Shown here one piece after another: positions 1 through 7,123 of a stretch of 64,000 nt of DNA. Positions within the stretch are counted from its first letter, which is position 1. Every line of letters begins with the position of its first letter. Location: contig JBMOEW010000010.1 in NCBI GenBank assembly GCA_049314555.1, positions 15,473 to 79,472 on the forward strand, in the 5' to 3' direction. A model generated the notes under the pieces. The model did not search any database, had not been told where the DNA came from, and worked only from the letters and a program-made list of their open reading frames with translations. The position numbers were made by a program, and so were the translations under genes. The stretch is from REEB509 sp049314555 (GTDB lineage: Bacteria > Pseudomonadota > Alphaproteobacteria > Caulobacterales > Aquidulcibacteraceae).

Positions 1-1145
1 TCTGACCGAATGGCCTTGAGGAAGCTTGCGTAGGCCAATCCGTCCAGGGCCTGGAAGAATTTTTGGATGCGCTTTGCGTCGCCGCGATGGGTTGCCAAAA
101 ACGCCACTGCCGGGGCCAACCAGAGCGTTTCTGGAAGCTGGAACAGGCCCTTTACGCGGCGATTGACTTCCTGAGTGTAGGGGCCGGCCTTCACAGCGAG
201 GGCGCGCAGCTCCACCAGCGCAGAGCCATAGCGGGGCAATCGCTCGCGCAGGAATTCTTGCGGTGTCATGCGCTGCAAGATTGCGGCGCGCAGCGCATTC
301 AAATCGCCGGGCGAACGCAACGGCTCTTCGGTGAAAATCACCGGCAAAATTTCACCAATCAACTGGGCGAAGGCGTTTCGTCCGAGGCGGTCTTCCAGGT
401 CTTCCCAGAGCCTCGCCATTTCGTCAGCGCGCTCATCGTCCAGCCCTGCCCGCTCCAACAGCTCTTGCTTCAAGATATCGGGGCCCGAAAGCGCCCGGCC
501 TCGATTATTCATGGTGGCAAAGACGGTAGCGGCGCCGCCGCGCTCGTCGGCGACAATCACATCGAAGGTGGCTTGCCGGCAGGCAAAACGGGTGAAATCT
601 GCCAGCCTTTCGTCCGAGATCGGATCAAGAGCTTCAGCGATTGTATCGACGGCCTGGGCCATCAGAATTTGGCTGTCGGTCGGCTGTTGGCTGAGGGCGC
701 GCAGGCGGGTCAAGCCGCCGGGAATTTGGATGTGCTCCAGAAAGAAGCGTTCATCGGCCTTGCGCAACATCAAGCGTGGACGGGCGGACCCTGGGTTGTC
801 TTCAATCATGACCAGCGGCTGCAGCGATGGTGCAAGAACGCTCAAACGCTCGCGGACATAGGCGAGGAACATCGTCAAGGTTGCAAGGCGCTGCTGGCCG
901 TCTGCGATTTCCAGTTCGCCGCGGTCATTGCGCACCAAAACGATATGGCCAACGAAATAGAACGGTGCCCGGCGCTCATGGGCGAGCCCAAGGTCTTCCA
1001 GGAGGGCGCCAACTTCAACCGGGGTCCAAATATAGGGGCGCTGATAGGCTGGGATGCGCAGGACACGTGACGAGCCCAGGATGCCCGTGAGATTGCCGAT
1101 TTGCGCAGTCAAGCCAATCGGAACGCCAGCGGCCGCAAGGTCCAT
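1..1145 (-). CDS. DUF262 (GmrSD-like) protein, 3' end outside window
   Basis: The frame is open on the minus strand from ATG at 1145 to the left edge, giving at least 381 residues with no stop. AGGAGA lies just before the start. Residues 31-40 read IPAYQRPYIW and residues 82-87 read DGQQRL, the two hallmarks of the DUF262 domain found in GmrS-type nucleotide-dependent restriction proteins and many uncharacterised relatives. In that family DGQQR is thought to act in nucleotide hydrolysis. The C-terminal part, which would show whether a DUF1524 HNH nuclease domain follows, is not in the window. A defence role is therefore only an inference. It is upstream of murI on the same strand, with a 168-base gap. 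Confidence 0.8.
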   Translation of the reverse strand, partial: MDLAAAGVPIGLTAQIGNLTGILGSSRVLRIPAYQRPYIWTPVEVGALLEDLGLAHERRAPFYFVGHIVLVRNDRGELEIADGQQRLATLTMFLAYVRERLSVLAPSLQPLVMIEDNPGSARPRLMLRKADERFFLEHIQIPGGLTRLRALSQQPTDSQILMAQAVDTIAEALDPISDERLADFTRFACRQATFDVIVADERGGAATVFATMNNRGRALSGPDILKQELLERAGLDDERADEMARLWEDLEDRLGRNAFAQLIGEILPVIFTEEPLRSPGDLNALRAAILQRMTPQEFLRERLPRYGSALVELRALAVKAGPYTQEVNRRVKGLFQLPETLWLAPAVAFLATHRGDAKRIQKFFQALDGLAYASFLKAIRS

Positions 1146-1313
1146 ACGTCACATCTCCTTTGGATGTGCCCACCCGTCCTTGGGCGATGCTGAGCACCGT
1201 TCAATCACCGGCGCAAGCGTAGGACAGAGGAATTGCCGTAGCAGACGGTCGATGAGGATGGAGCAGTCACCGAAACGACACAACTGCCCTTAACGAAACT
1301 TCAGGCAACGAAT

Positions 1314-2138
1314 TCACGGCGCATCCTGGCCAAAGAATGGCGGCGTCGCCATGATTGCGGTGGTGCTTTGAAAGCCGGCGTTTTGCATGACGGGGCGCAT
1401 CGTCGGCGCGCCCGTCCAGAAGGCGTGCTGCAAGATGGTTTCGGTTGGCTCTAGATCCAGGCCAAGCACTTGCGCGAGCCGACGGGCAATCGCTGCGCCG
1501 GAGTCCAGGAAGGTGATCGCTTGGGGTGCTGCCGCCTGCAGTTCTTCGCGCAGCAACGGGAAGTGCGTGCAGGCCAGAACAACAACATCGATGCGGTCTC
1601 CCCCCGGTTGATCGATCAGCTTGGCCAGCGATGCGCGCACGCGGTGGAGATCTGGCAAATGGCCCGCGAGTTTATCTTCCGCCGCTGCTACCAGGTCTAT
1701 ATCGCCGTGGCGCACGACCGTGACGCCCGCCGCATAGCGTGCAATAAGATCATTCGTGTATGGGCGACGAACGGTCGCAGGTGTCGCCAGAAGCCCGATG
1801 ACGCCGGATGTTGTTAGCGCGGCCGCTGGCTTGATCGCTGGCACAACCCCCACAATCGGGATCTGCAATTCGGCCCGGACTGCTTCGAGCGCGATGGTGC
1901 TGGCGGTGTTGCAGGCGATTACGATTGCGTCCAACGACAGCGCGCGGTGGGCGTCAACGCACAGGGCTGGAATCCGCTCCAGCAAGGCTGCGTCTGACTT
2001 TTCGCCGTATGGCAGCCAGGCCGAATCGGCCAGATAATTGATCTGAACTGGAAGGCGCGCGGCTTGGATGGCATGCATGACACTCACGCCGCCAACGCCG
2101 GAGTCGAACAACAACACTCTTGGTAAGGCGCGCGTCAT
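1314..2138 (-). CDS. murI: Glutamate racemase
   Basis: Interconverts L- and D-glutamate in the cytoplasm, supplying D-glutamate for the peptidoglycan stem peptide. The 274-residue product has the expected length. The N-terminal LLFDSGVGG (Asp12, Ser13), the first catalytic cysteine in ACNTA (Cys76) and the second in ACTH (Cys190) are all present, as family knowledge requires for the two-base cofactor-independent mechanism. It stands alone on the minus strand between the DUF262 gene and the divergent gene at 2430. The 291-base gap before that gene shows no further ORF that I can support. Confidence 0.95.
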   Translation of the reverse strand: MTRALPRVLLFDSGVGGVSVMHAIQAARLPVQINYLADSAWLPYGEKSDAALLERIPALCVDAHRALSLDAIVIACNTASTIALEAVRAELQIPIVGVVPAIKPAAALTTSGVIGLLATPATVRRPYTNDLIARYAAGVTVVRHGDIDLVAAAEDKLAGHLPDLHRVRASLAKLIDQPGGDRIDVVVLACTHFPLLREELQAAAPQAITFLDSGAAIARRLAQVLGLDLEPTETILQHAFWTGAPTMRPVMQNAGFQSTTAIMATPPFFGQDAP

Positions 2139-2429
2139 GGTGAGGCGGATGGGCCGTCATGGGAGGGTTCGTCAAGCAATTGGGCAGGAAAAATCACTTG
2201 ATTCTTGCTTTTGCGGCCGCACTGCGGACGCTTTGTGGGCCTGCTGAAATTAGCTGTGAACTATTTGTTTACCGAATTGGCTAGAATCGCGTTCTAGGTT
2301 AGTGAAGCTCCGATTGTGCGCGTGATGGGTTTGTCCCTGGCGCGTTGGGAACTCTAGGGCCAGCGCCTTCTGATTGGTGCGGGCTTCAAAAAGCGAAGGC
2401 GCGCAAGCGTCCAGAGCGAGGATGAGGCA

Positions 2430-3407
2430 ATGAATCCGGTTGGTACTTCCTCTATCGTTTTCGTCACGCTCTCCGGGCTTTTCTGGGGCGGCTGGATGTT
2501 TGGGTCGCAGACCCCCGCTGGCCAAGATGCCGTGGCACGGGCCTACGCCGCCTACGCCGATCATCAGGCGCAGGCGAACGAAGACCTGTTTGAAACAACC
2601 GCGCTGCGGGCGCTGGTGTGTGGCGCGGATCAAATCGGCCCAGATGGGCACGAGGCGCGGCCGTGCCTGGCGGTGGTTGCTGCCGGTCGGATCTTTATCG
2701 TTGATGCCGGATCTGGGGCGGCAAATGCCCTACAACGCCGGTCGATCCCGATGGAGCGGCTGCAGGCGGTGTTGCTGACGAACGCCGGCTTTACGCAAAG
2801 CGCTGACTTGAATGAGCTTTATGCGTCTTTCGCGCGGTCTTCACCGGACCAGTTGTTGCCGGTTTACGGCCCCGCTGACACGCAGCGCATGGTTGAGGGC
2901 CTAAACGCGGCTTCCGGTTTCGATGGCCTCGACCGCGGTCTGCAAGCCTGGGCACCGGCCCCTGAGCCTTCCCGCTCTGTGATCGTGTTTGAGGGCGACG
3001 GGTTGGTGGTGTCGGCGTTTACGACAGCTGACGATGCGATGTACGGGCGCGTGGGCTATCGGTTTGACTACCGCGGACGGTCTTTGGTCGTGGCCGGCGA
3101 TGGCCGCGTCGACCAGGCGGAAGCCGCGCTGAACGCGGATGTGTTGCTGCACTCGGCGCAATCGGAAGCTTTGGCGTATTTGCATCAGCCCGCTGGTGGT
3201 TCTGATCTGGTGGGCGAGTCGATGGCCGGGATTCAACATGCAAACGCCGGCATGGTGGTCTTGACCGGTGCCAGCACCGACATGGCCGCGCGGGTCCAAG
3301 AAAACGCCGCGCGTGCTGCCGGGATCGAAGACGTTGTGGCAGGCCGCCTGGGGATGCTGGTGGAGCTTCCGCTCGCGAACCAAGAGGTGAACGTGCGCAC
3401 ACTCTGA
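2430..3407 (+). CDS. Metallo-beta-lactamase-fold protein lacking metal ligands
   Basis: 325 residues with an N-terminal hydrophobic segment (about 9-24) that could be a signal anchor. The body resembles RNase Z/arylsulfatase-type metallo-beta-lactamase proteins: the strand RIFIVDAGSG (87-96), then LQAVLLTNAGFTQSADLNEL, and later YRFDYRGRSLVVAGDG. In active members the second stretch reads THxHxDH. Here the four ligand positions are Asn118, Gly120, Thr122 and Gln123, so the usual zinc site is absent. The later LTH motif is LTG. It is probably a non-catalytic or altered member of the fold. The fold assignment rests on motif spacing only. A strong terminator follows. Confidence 0.6.
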   Translation: MNPVGTSSIVFVTLSGLFWGGWMFGSQTPAGQDAVARAYAAYADHQAQANEDLFETTALRALVCGADQIGPDGHEARPCLAVVAAGRIFIVDAGSGAANALQRRSIPMERLQAVLLTNAGFTQSADLNELYASFARSSPDQLLPVYGPADTQRMVEGLNAASGFDGLDRGLQAWAPAPEPSRSVIVFEGDGLVVSAFTTADDAMYGRVGYRFDYRGRSLVVAGDGRVDQAEAALNADVLLHSAQSEALAYLHQPAGGSDLVGESMAGIQHANAGMVVLTGASTDMAARVQENAARAAGIEDVVAGRLGMLVELPLANQEVNVRTL

Positions 3408-3432
3408 TTTCCAATTGGATTCGGGTATGAAG

Positions 3433-3460
3433 CGGCGGCCTGCGGGCCGCCGTTTTTTTT
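3433..3460 (+). terminator. Rho-independent terminator
   Basis: An 8-bp perfect GC stem (CGGCGGCC at 3433-3440 and GGCCGCCG at 3445-3452) with a 4-base loop is followed directly by eight T. It ends the transcript of the gene at 2430-3407. It also argues that the next gene starts at 3517 rather than upstream, since the longer frame would run through this hairpin. Confidence 0.9.
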
Positions 3461-3516
3461 GGCATCGTTGCGACGGAAGATGCTGCTGCAGACGTTTGTC
3501 TGTGAGGAGGCGCGCC

Positions 3517-4995
3517 ATGCCCGATCTGTTAGGTGCAGCTGTAGCGGCAAGCCGGTTTGGCCTTGGGGCAAGACCTGGCGAGTTGGCCACGATCGCGGGG
3601 GACCCGCGGGGATGGGTCAAAGCCCAGCTTGCTGGTGCCATGGTAGAGCCACCGGCCATTGCCGCCTTGCCGCCCTGCGAAGACGACATGCTCGCTTACG
3701 GGCGGGTGTTGTTGAGCCGGCGCCTGCGCGAGGAAGATACCGCGCGGGTCCGGCAGCAAGCGGAGCGGCTGGGCGTATCTGCATCCGCCCTTGAACAGTT
3801 TGGCGAAGGCGAAGGGTATCGGGCCCAGTTTATTGAGCGGATGGCCGGCGCGGTCAGTGCCCGGCTGGAGGCGGCCTTGACCAGCCCGTTTCCTGCGCGC
3901 GAGCGGTTGGTGCATTTCTGGTCCAACCATTTCACGGTGTCTAACGCGCGGCGGCAATCGGCGGCGCTGCCCCCCTCCTTCGAGCGCGAAGCCATTCGAC
4001 CGCACATCGCGGGTCGGTTTTCGGAGATGCTGCGCGCGTCGTGTGGCCATCCGGGTATGCTTGTTTACCTCGACAACTGGATCTCGATTGGGCCGAATTC
4101 TGTGTGGGCGCGAAACCCGCGGCAGGCGCCGCGGTTTCCTGGCGTTGGCCGGCCGGAGGGTCTGAACGAAAATCTGGCGCGGGAGGTTTTGGAGCTGCAC
4201 ACGTTGGGGGTGAACGGCGGCTATACCCAATCCGACGTTCAGGGGTTGGCAGCCATGCTGACCGGCTGGACCCACGCGCAGCTTGGCTTGCCGCAGCTTC
4301 TGGCGGGTACTGCTGGGCGTCGAACCGGGCCAGGGTTGTTTGTGTTTGCCGCGGACGGCCATGAACCGGGCGCGAAGACGTTGCTGGGGCAGAGCTTTCG
4401 GCAAAGCGGTGTGGACCAGGCAGAGGCGGCGCTTGAGATGCTGGCCACGCAGCCGGCGACAGCGCGTTTCATCGCTACCAAGTTGGCGCGGCACTACGTG
4501 GCGGACCAACCGCTCGGCGCGCTGGTGGATCGGTTGGCGGCTGTGTTCCTACAAACCGACGGTGACCTGCGGGCGGTGTTTTTTGCTTTGGTGGACAGCC
4601 CAGAGGCATGGGAGGCGCCGCTTGCGAAGTTCAAACGGCCGGAGGAGTACCTGATCGGGTTGCTGCGCGGTTGCGGCCAGGACACCTTCCCTCGTGAGAT
4701 TGGGGCTGCCGCGCTCGAACAGATGGGCCAGCGCCCGTACGCCGCGCCTGGTCCCAATGGATGGTCTGATGAGGCGGCGGCGTGGCTGAACGCCAACCTC
4801 GTTTGGAAGCGGATCGAGTTTGCCCAGGGGCTCGCTGCGCGGTTGGCGCGGGCGGATGTGTCCGCCCAGCGTTTCCTTGACGATGCCCTAGGGCCGCTTG
4901 CTTCGCCGCAAACGCGCGAGGCGATCGCGCGGGCCGACAGCCCAGTCCAGGCGATGACCCTGGCGTTTGCCAGTCCAGAACTGCAACGGAGGTAA
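3517..4995 (+). CDS. DUF1800 domain-containing protein
   Basis: A 492-residue product starting at ATG 3517 behind GAGGAGG (3504-3510). The frame stays open further upstream but runs back into a terminator hairpin. It shows the DUF1800 signature: SRFGLGARPGE near the N-terminus, LVHFWSNHFTVS (131-142) and LNENLAREVLELHTLG in the middle. The biochemical role of the family is unknown. It is nearly always paired with a DUF1501 gene, and the same holds here, with only three bases between the two. No convincing signal peptide is seen with this start. I infer the two products act together. Confidence 0.9.
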   Translation: MPDLLGAAVAASRFGLGARPGELATIAGDPRGWVKAQLAGAMVEPPAIAALPPCEDDMLAYGRVLLSRRLREEDTARVRQQAERLGVSASALEQFGEGEGYRAQFIERMAGAVSARLEAALTSPFPARERLVHFWSNHFTVSNARRQSAALPPSFEREAIRPHIAGRFSEMLRASCGHPGMLVYLDNWISIGPNSVWARNPRQAPRFPGVGRPEGLNENLAREVLELHTLGVNGGYTQSDVQGLAAMLTGWTHAQLGLPQLLAGTAGRRTGPGLFVFAADGHEPGAKTLLGQSFRQSGVDQAEAALEMLATQPATARFIATKLARHYVADQPLGALVDRLAAVFLQTDGDLRAVFFALVDSPEAWEAPLAKFKRPEEYLIGLLRGCGQDTFPREIGAAALEQMGQRPYAAPGPNGWSDEAAAWLNANLVWKRIEFAQGLAARLARADVSAQRFLDDALGPLASPQTREAIARADSPVQAMTLAFASPELQRR

Positions 4996-4998
4996 GTC

Positions 4999-6204
4999 AT
5001 GGGCCTTTCTCGGCGGAACCTTCTTGTTGCGGCCGGCGCGATCGGCGCTGCCAACCTGAGCTTTCCTGGTGGGGCGTTTGCCCAGGCCGGGGCGAGCGAC
5101 GCGCGCTTTGTGCTGTGGATTTTGCGCGGGGCGCTGGACGGCTTGGCTGCTGTTCCCGCGATTGGCGACCCTAGCTATGCGGCGGCGCGGGGCGAGCTTG
5201 CCCTTGCCCGCAGCGGTCCAGGGGCGGCTTTTGCGCTTGATGGCATATTCGGTTTGCACCCAAGCCTTGCGCAGCTGGCGGCCCGTTATGGGGCCGGCGA
5301 ATTGCTATGTGTGCATGCGGTTGCCACCAGCTACCGGGAGCGGTCCCACTTTGATGCGCAGAACCTTTTGGAGAACGGCCAGTCGCGACCGTTCGCGCGC
5401 GATACAGGTTGGCTGAATGCCGCGTTGGGGGTGTTGCCGGCTTCGTCTGTTCGGCGCGAGCTTGGGATGGCGCTTGCCACGCAAGCTCCGCTGTGTTTGC
5501 GCGGTGCTGCGGCTGTGGCGACCTGGAGCGGGTCTCGGCTGCCTGACCCGAATGCGGACACCCTCGCGCGCCTTATGGGGCTTTACGAAGCGCGGGACGC
5601 CGCGTTGGCGCAGGCCTTGTCTAGTGCCCAGGCCACCAACCAGATGGCCGCCGAGGTGGGGGTGGATGGCAGCGAAGCTGGCCGCAACCGCTCCATGGTG
5701 CCGGTGGCGCGGGCGGCGGGGGCGTTTCTAGCAGCGCCCGATGGCCCGATTGCCGCGGTGATTGAGGCCGGCGGCTGGGACACGCACTCTGCCCAGGGCG
5801 CGGCACAGGGGCAATTGGCCCGCAATCTGGCAGACCTTGATGCGGGGCTGGAGGCGTTGCGAATCGCCCTTGGCCCCAGCTGGCGGCGCACGGTTGTTGT
5901 TGTGGTGACTGAGTTTGGTCGCACCGTCGCGCCGAACGGCGGCGGCGGGACAGACCATGGCATGGGTGCTGCGATGCTGTTGGTGGGGGGCGTGGTTGCC
6001 GGAGGGCGGGTTTTGGCCGATTGGCCTGGCCTTGCGCGGGCCAACCTGCATGACGGACGCGAGCTGCGACCCACCCTTGCTGCCAACGCCGTGTTGAAAG
6101 GCGTGTTGCGGGATCATTTGGGCGTGGCAAACGGCGCGCTCGATCGTGTGGTGTTTCCTGACGATGCGGGCCTTCGCCCCATTGACGGCCTCATTCGCGG
6201 ATAG
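4999..6204 (+). CDS. DUF1501 domain-containing protein, Tat-exported
   Basis: 401 residues. The N-terminus has a twin-arginine type signal (SRRNLLVAAGAIGAANL, cleavage likely after AFA), so export in folded form is likely. The C-terminal half carries the family features: GGWDTHSAQG, then TEFGRTVAPNGGGGTDHG, resembling a sulfatase/alkaline-phosphatase-type fold with metal-binding Asp and His residues. DUF1501 proteins are uncharacterised but co-occur with DUF1800 partners. The gene starts three bases after the DUF1800 stop, so the pair is probably co-transcribed and translationally coupled. The DUF3108 gene follows after 38 bases. Confidence 0.9.
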   Translation: MGLSRRNLLVAAGAIGAANLSFPGGAFAQAGASDARFVLWILRGALDGLAAVPAIGDPSYAAARGELALARSGPGAAFALDGIFGLHPSLAQLAARYGAGELLCVHAVATSYRERSHFDAQNLLENGQSRPFARDTGWLNAALGVLPASSVRRELGMALATQAPLCLRGAAAVATWSGSRLPDPNADTLARLMGLYEARDAALAQALSSAQATNQMAAEVGVDGSEAGRNRSMVPVARAAGAFLAAPDGPIAAVIEAGGWDTHSAQGAAQGQLARNLADLDAGLEALRIALGPSWRRTVVVVVTEFGRTVAPNGGGGTDHGMGAAMLLVGGVVAGGRVLADWPGLARANLHDGRELRPTLAANAVLKGVLRDHLGVANGALDRVVFPDDAGLRPIDGLIRG

Positions 6205-6242
6205 TCCCCTGCCCTGCGATTTGACAGGCATGGGACCAAGAT

Positions 6243-7049
6243 ATGCGAAATGCGCTCGCGGCATTGGCAGCGGTTGTGGCTCTCGTTTCTGGGGGCGCTG
6301 CTCACGCAGACACCTATCTGTTGGAGTACAACGGGCGGGCTTATGGCGTGCTTGGGATCGGCACCGTGCGGATGGAGGTCCGGTTAAGCGCCGAACAGTA
6401 TACTGCCAGCGTTGGCTTGCGATCGGGCGGGCTGCTCGCCTTGTTTGAGCGCACCACTTTGAATGCTGCCTCTGCTGGGGGGGTTGTAGACGGGCTGCCG
6501 CGGTGGCGCAGCTATGTGCTTGACCATGCCTACAGCGCGAAGCGACGTCAGATCCGCATGACCGCGGCCGATAGCGGCGTTGAGGCAGTGATCGAGCCAA
6601 CGTATCGCCTTTGGGGCGACCCTGCCACCACGGCGGCCCAAAAGGCGGCATCGCGCGATCCGCTGGCGTCGTTTGTGGCTTTGGGGGCGTCGGTGGCTGC
6701 GAGCCGGCGCTGCGAGGGCACGTTCGCAACGTTTGACGGCCGGTTCCATTATCTGCTGCGGCTGAGCGGCGGGCGCGCAGACACCCTGCGCAGCGACGCC
6801 TATAGGGGACCTGTGCTGCGTTGCACTTTGCAGTATGTGCCGGTGGCGGGGTTTGAGGCGCAGGACGGGGGCGGTAGCGGGCGGGTGCCAACCGGCGAAA
6901 TGTGGTTTGCGTTGACCGATGACCCCGGTTTTGCGCCGCCGTTGCGGGTGACGGTTCCGCTGCCGCTTGGTGAGGTGGGGTTGTATTTGAGCACGCTGCG
7001 ACGGGGCAGCGTGGCGTTGGATGGCGAGATGGACGTCTCTGCACCTTGA
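6243..7049 (+). CDS. DUF3108 domain-containing exported protein
   Basis: 268 residues with a classical signal peptide (MRNALAALAAVVALVSGGAAHA). The mature part begins with TYLLEYNGRAYGVLGIGTV, typical of DUF3108, a family of predicted beta-rich periplasmic proteins of unknown function. Two features fit the family: a paired block near the middle (DPLASFVALGASV) and a C-terminal beta-rich stretch. It follows the DUF1800/DUF1501 pair closely on the same strand, which suggests an envelope-related gene set. A GC hairpin lies just downstream. Confidence 0.8.
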   Translation: MRNALAALAAVVALVSGGAAHADTYLLEYNGRAYGVLGIGTVRMEVRLSAEQYTASVGLRSGGLLALFERTTLNAASAGGVVDGLPRWRSYVLDHAYSAKRRQIRMTAADSGVEAVIEPTYRLWGDPATTAAQKAASRDPLASFVALGASVAASRRCEGTFATFDGRFHYLLRLSGGRADTLRSDAYRGPVLRCTLQYVPVAGFEAQDGGGSGRVPTGEMWFALTDDPGFAPPLRVTVPLPLGEVGLYLSTLRRGSVALDGEMDVSAP

Positions 7050-7058
7050 CCTAACGCC

Positions 7059-7092
7059 AAAAAAACGCCCCGGACCATTGCGGTCCGGGGCG
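7059..7092 (-). terminator. Terminator between DUF3108 and TonB receptor genes
   Basis: An 11-bp perfect stem (CGCCCCGGACC at 7066-7076, GGTCCGGGGCG at 7082-7092) with a 5-base loop has seven A on its left (7059-7065). Read on the minus strand this is a stem plus T-run, a good terminator for the receptor gene that ends at 7124. On the plus strand the T-richness after the stem is weak, so it may end the DUF3108 transcript only partly. Confidence 0.85.
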
Positions 7093-7123
7093 CTCGTTGT
7101 TTCGGCGATGTGCCGTTTGCCGC

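Noticed and set aside
63..1070. Plus-strand ORF of 335 codons at the left edge
   Set aside because: It is the antisense of the DUF262 gene, whose minus-strand frame has clear motifs and a ribosome-binding site; the plus-strand product is Gln/Arg/Gly-rich and resembles nothing.
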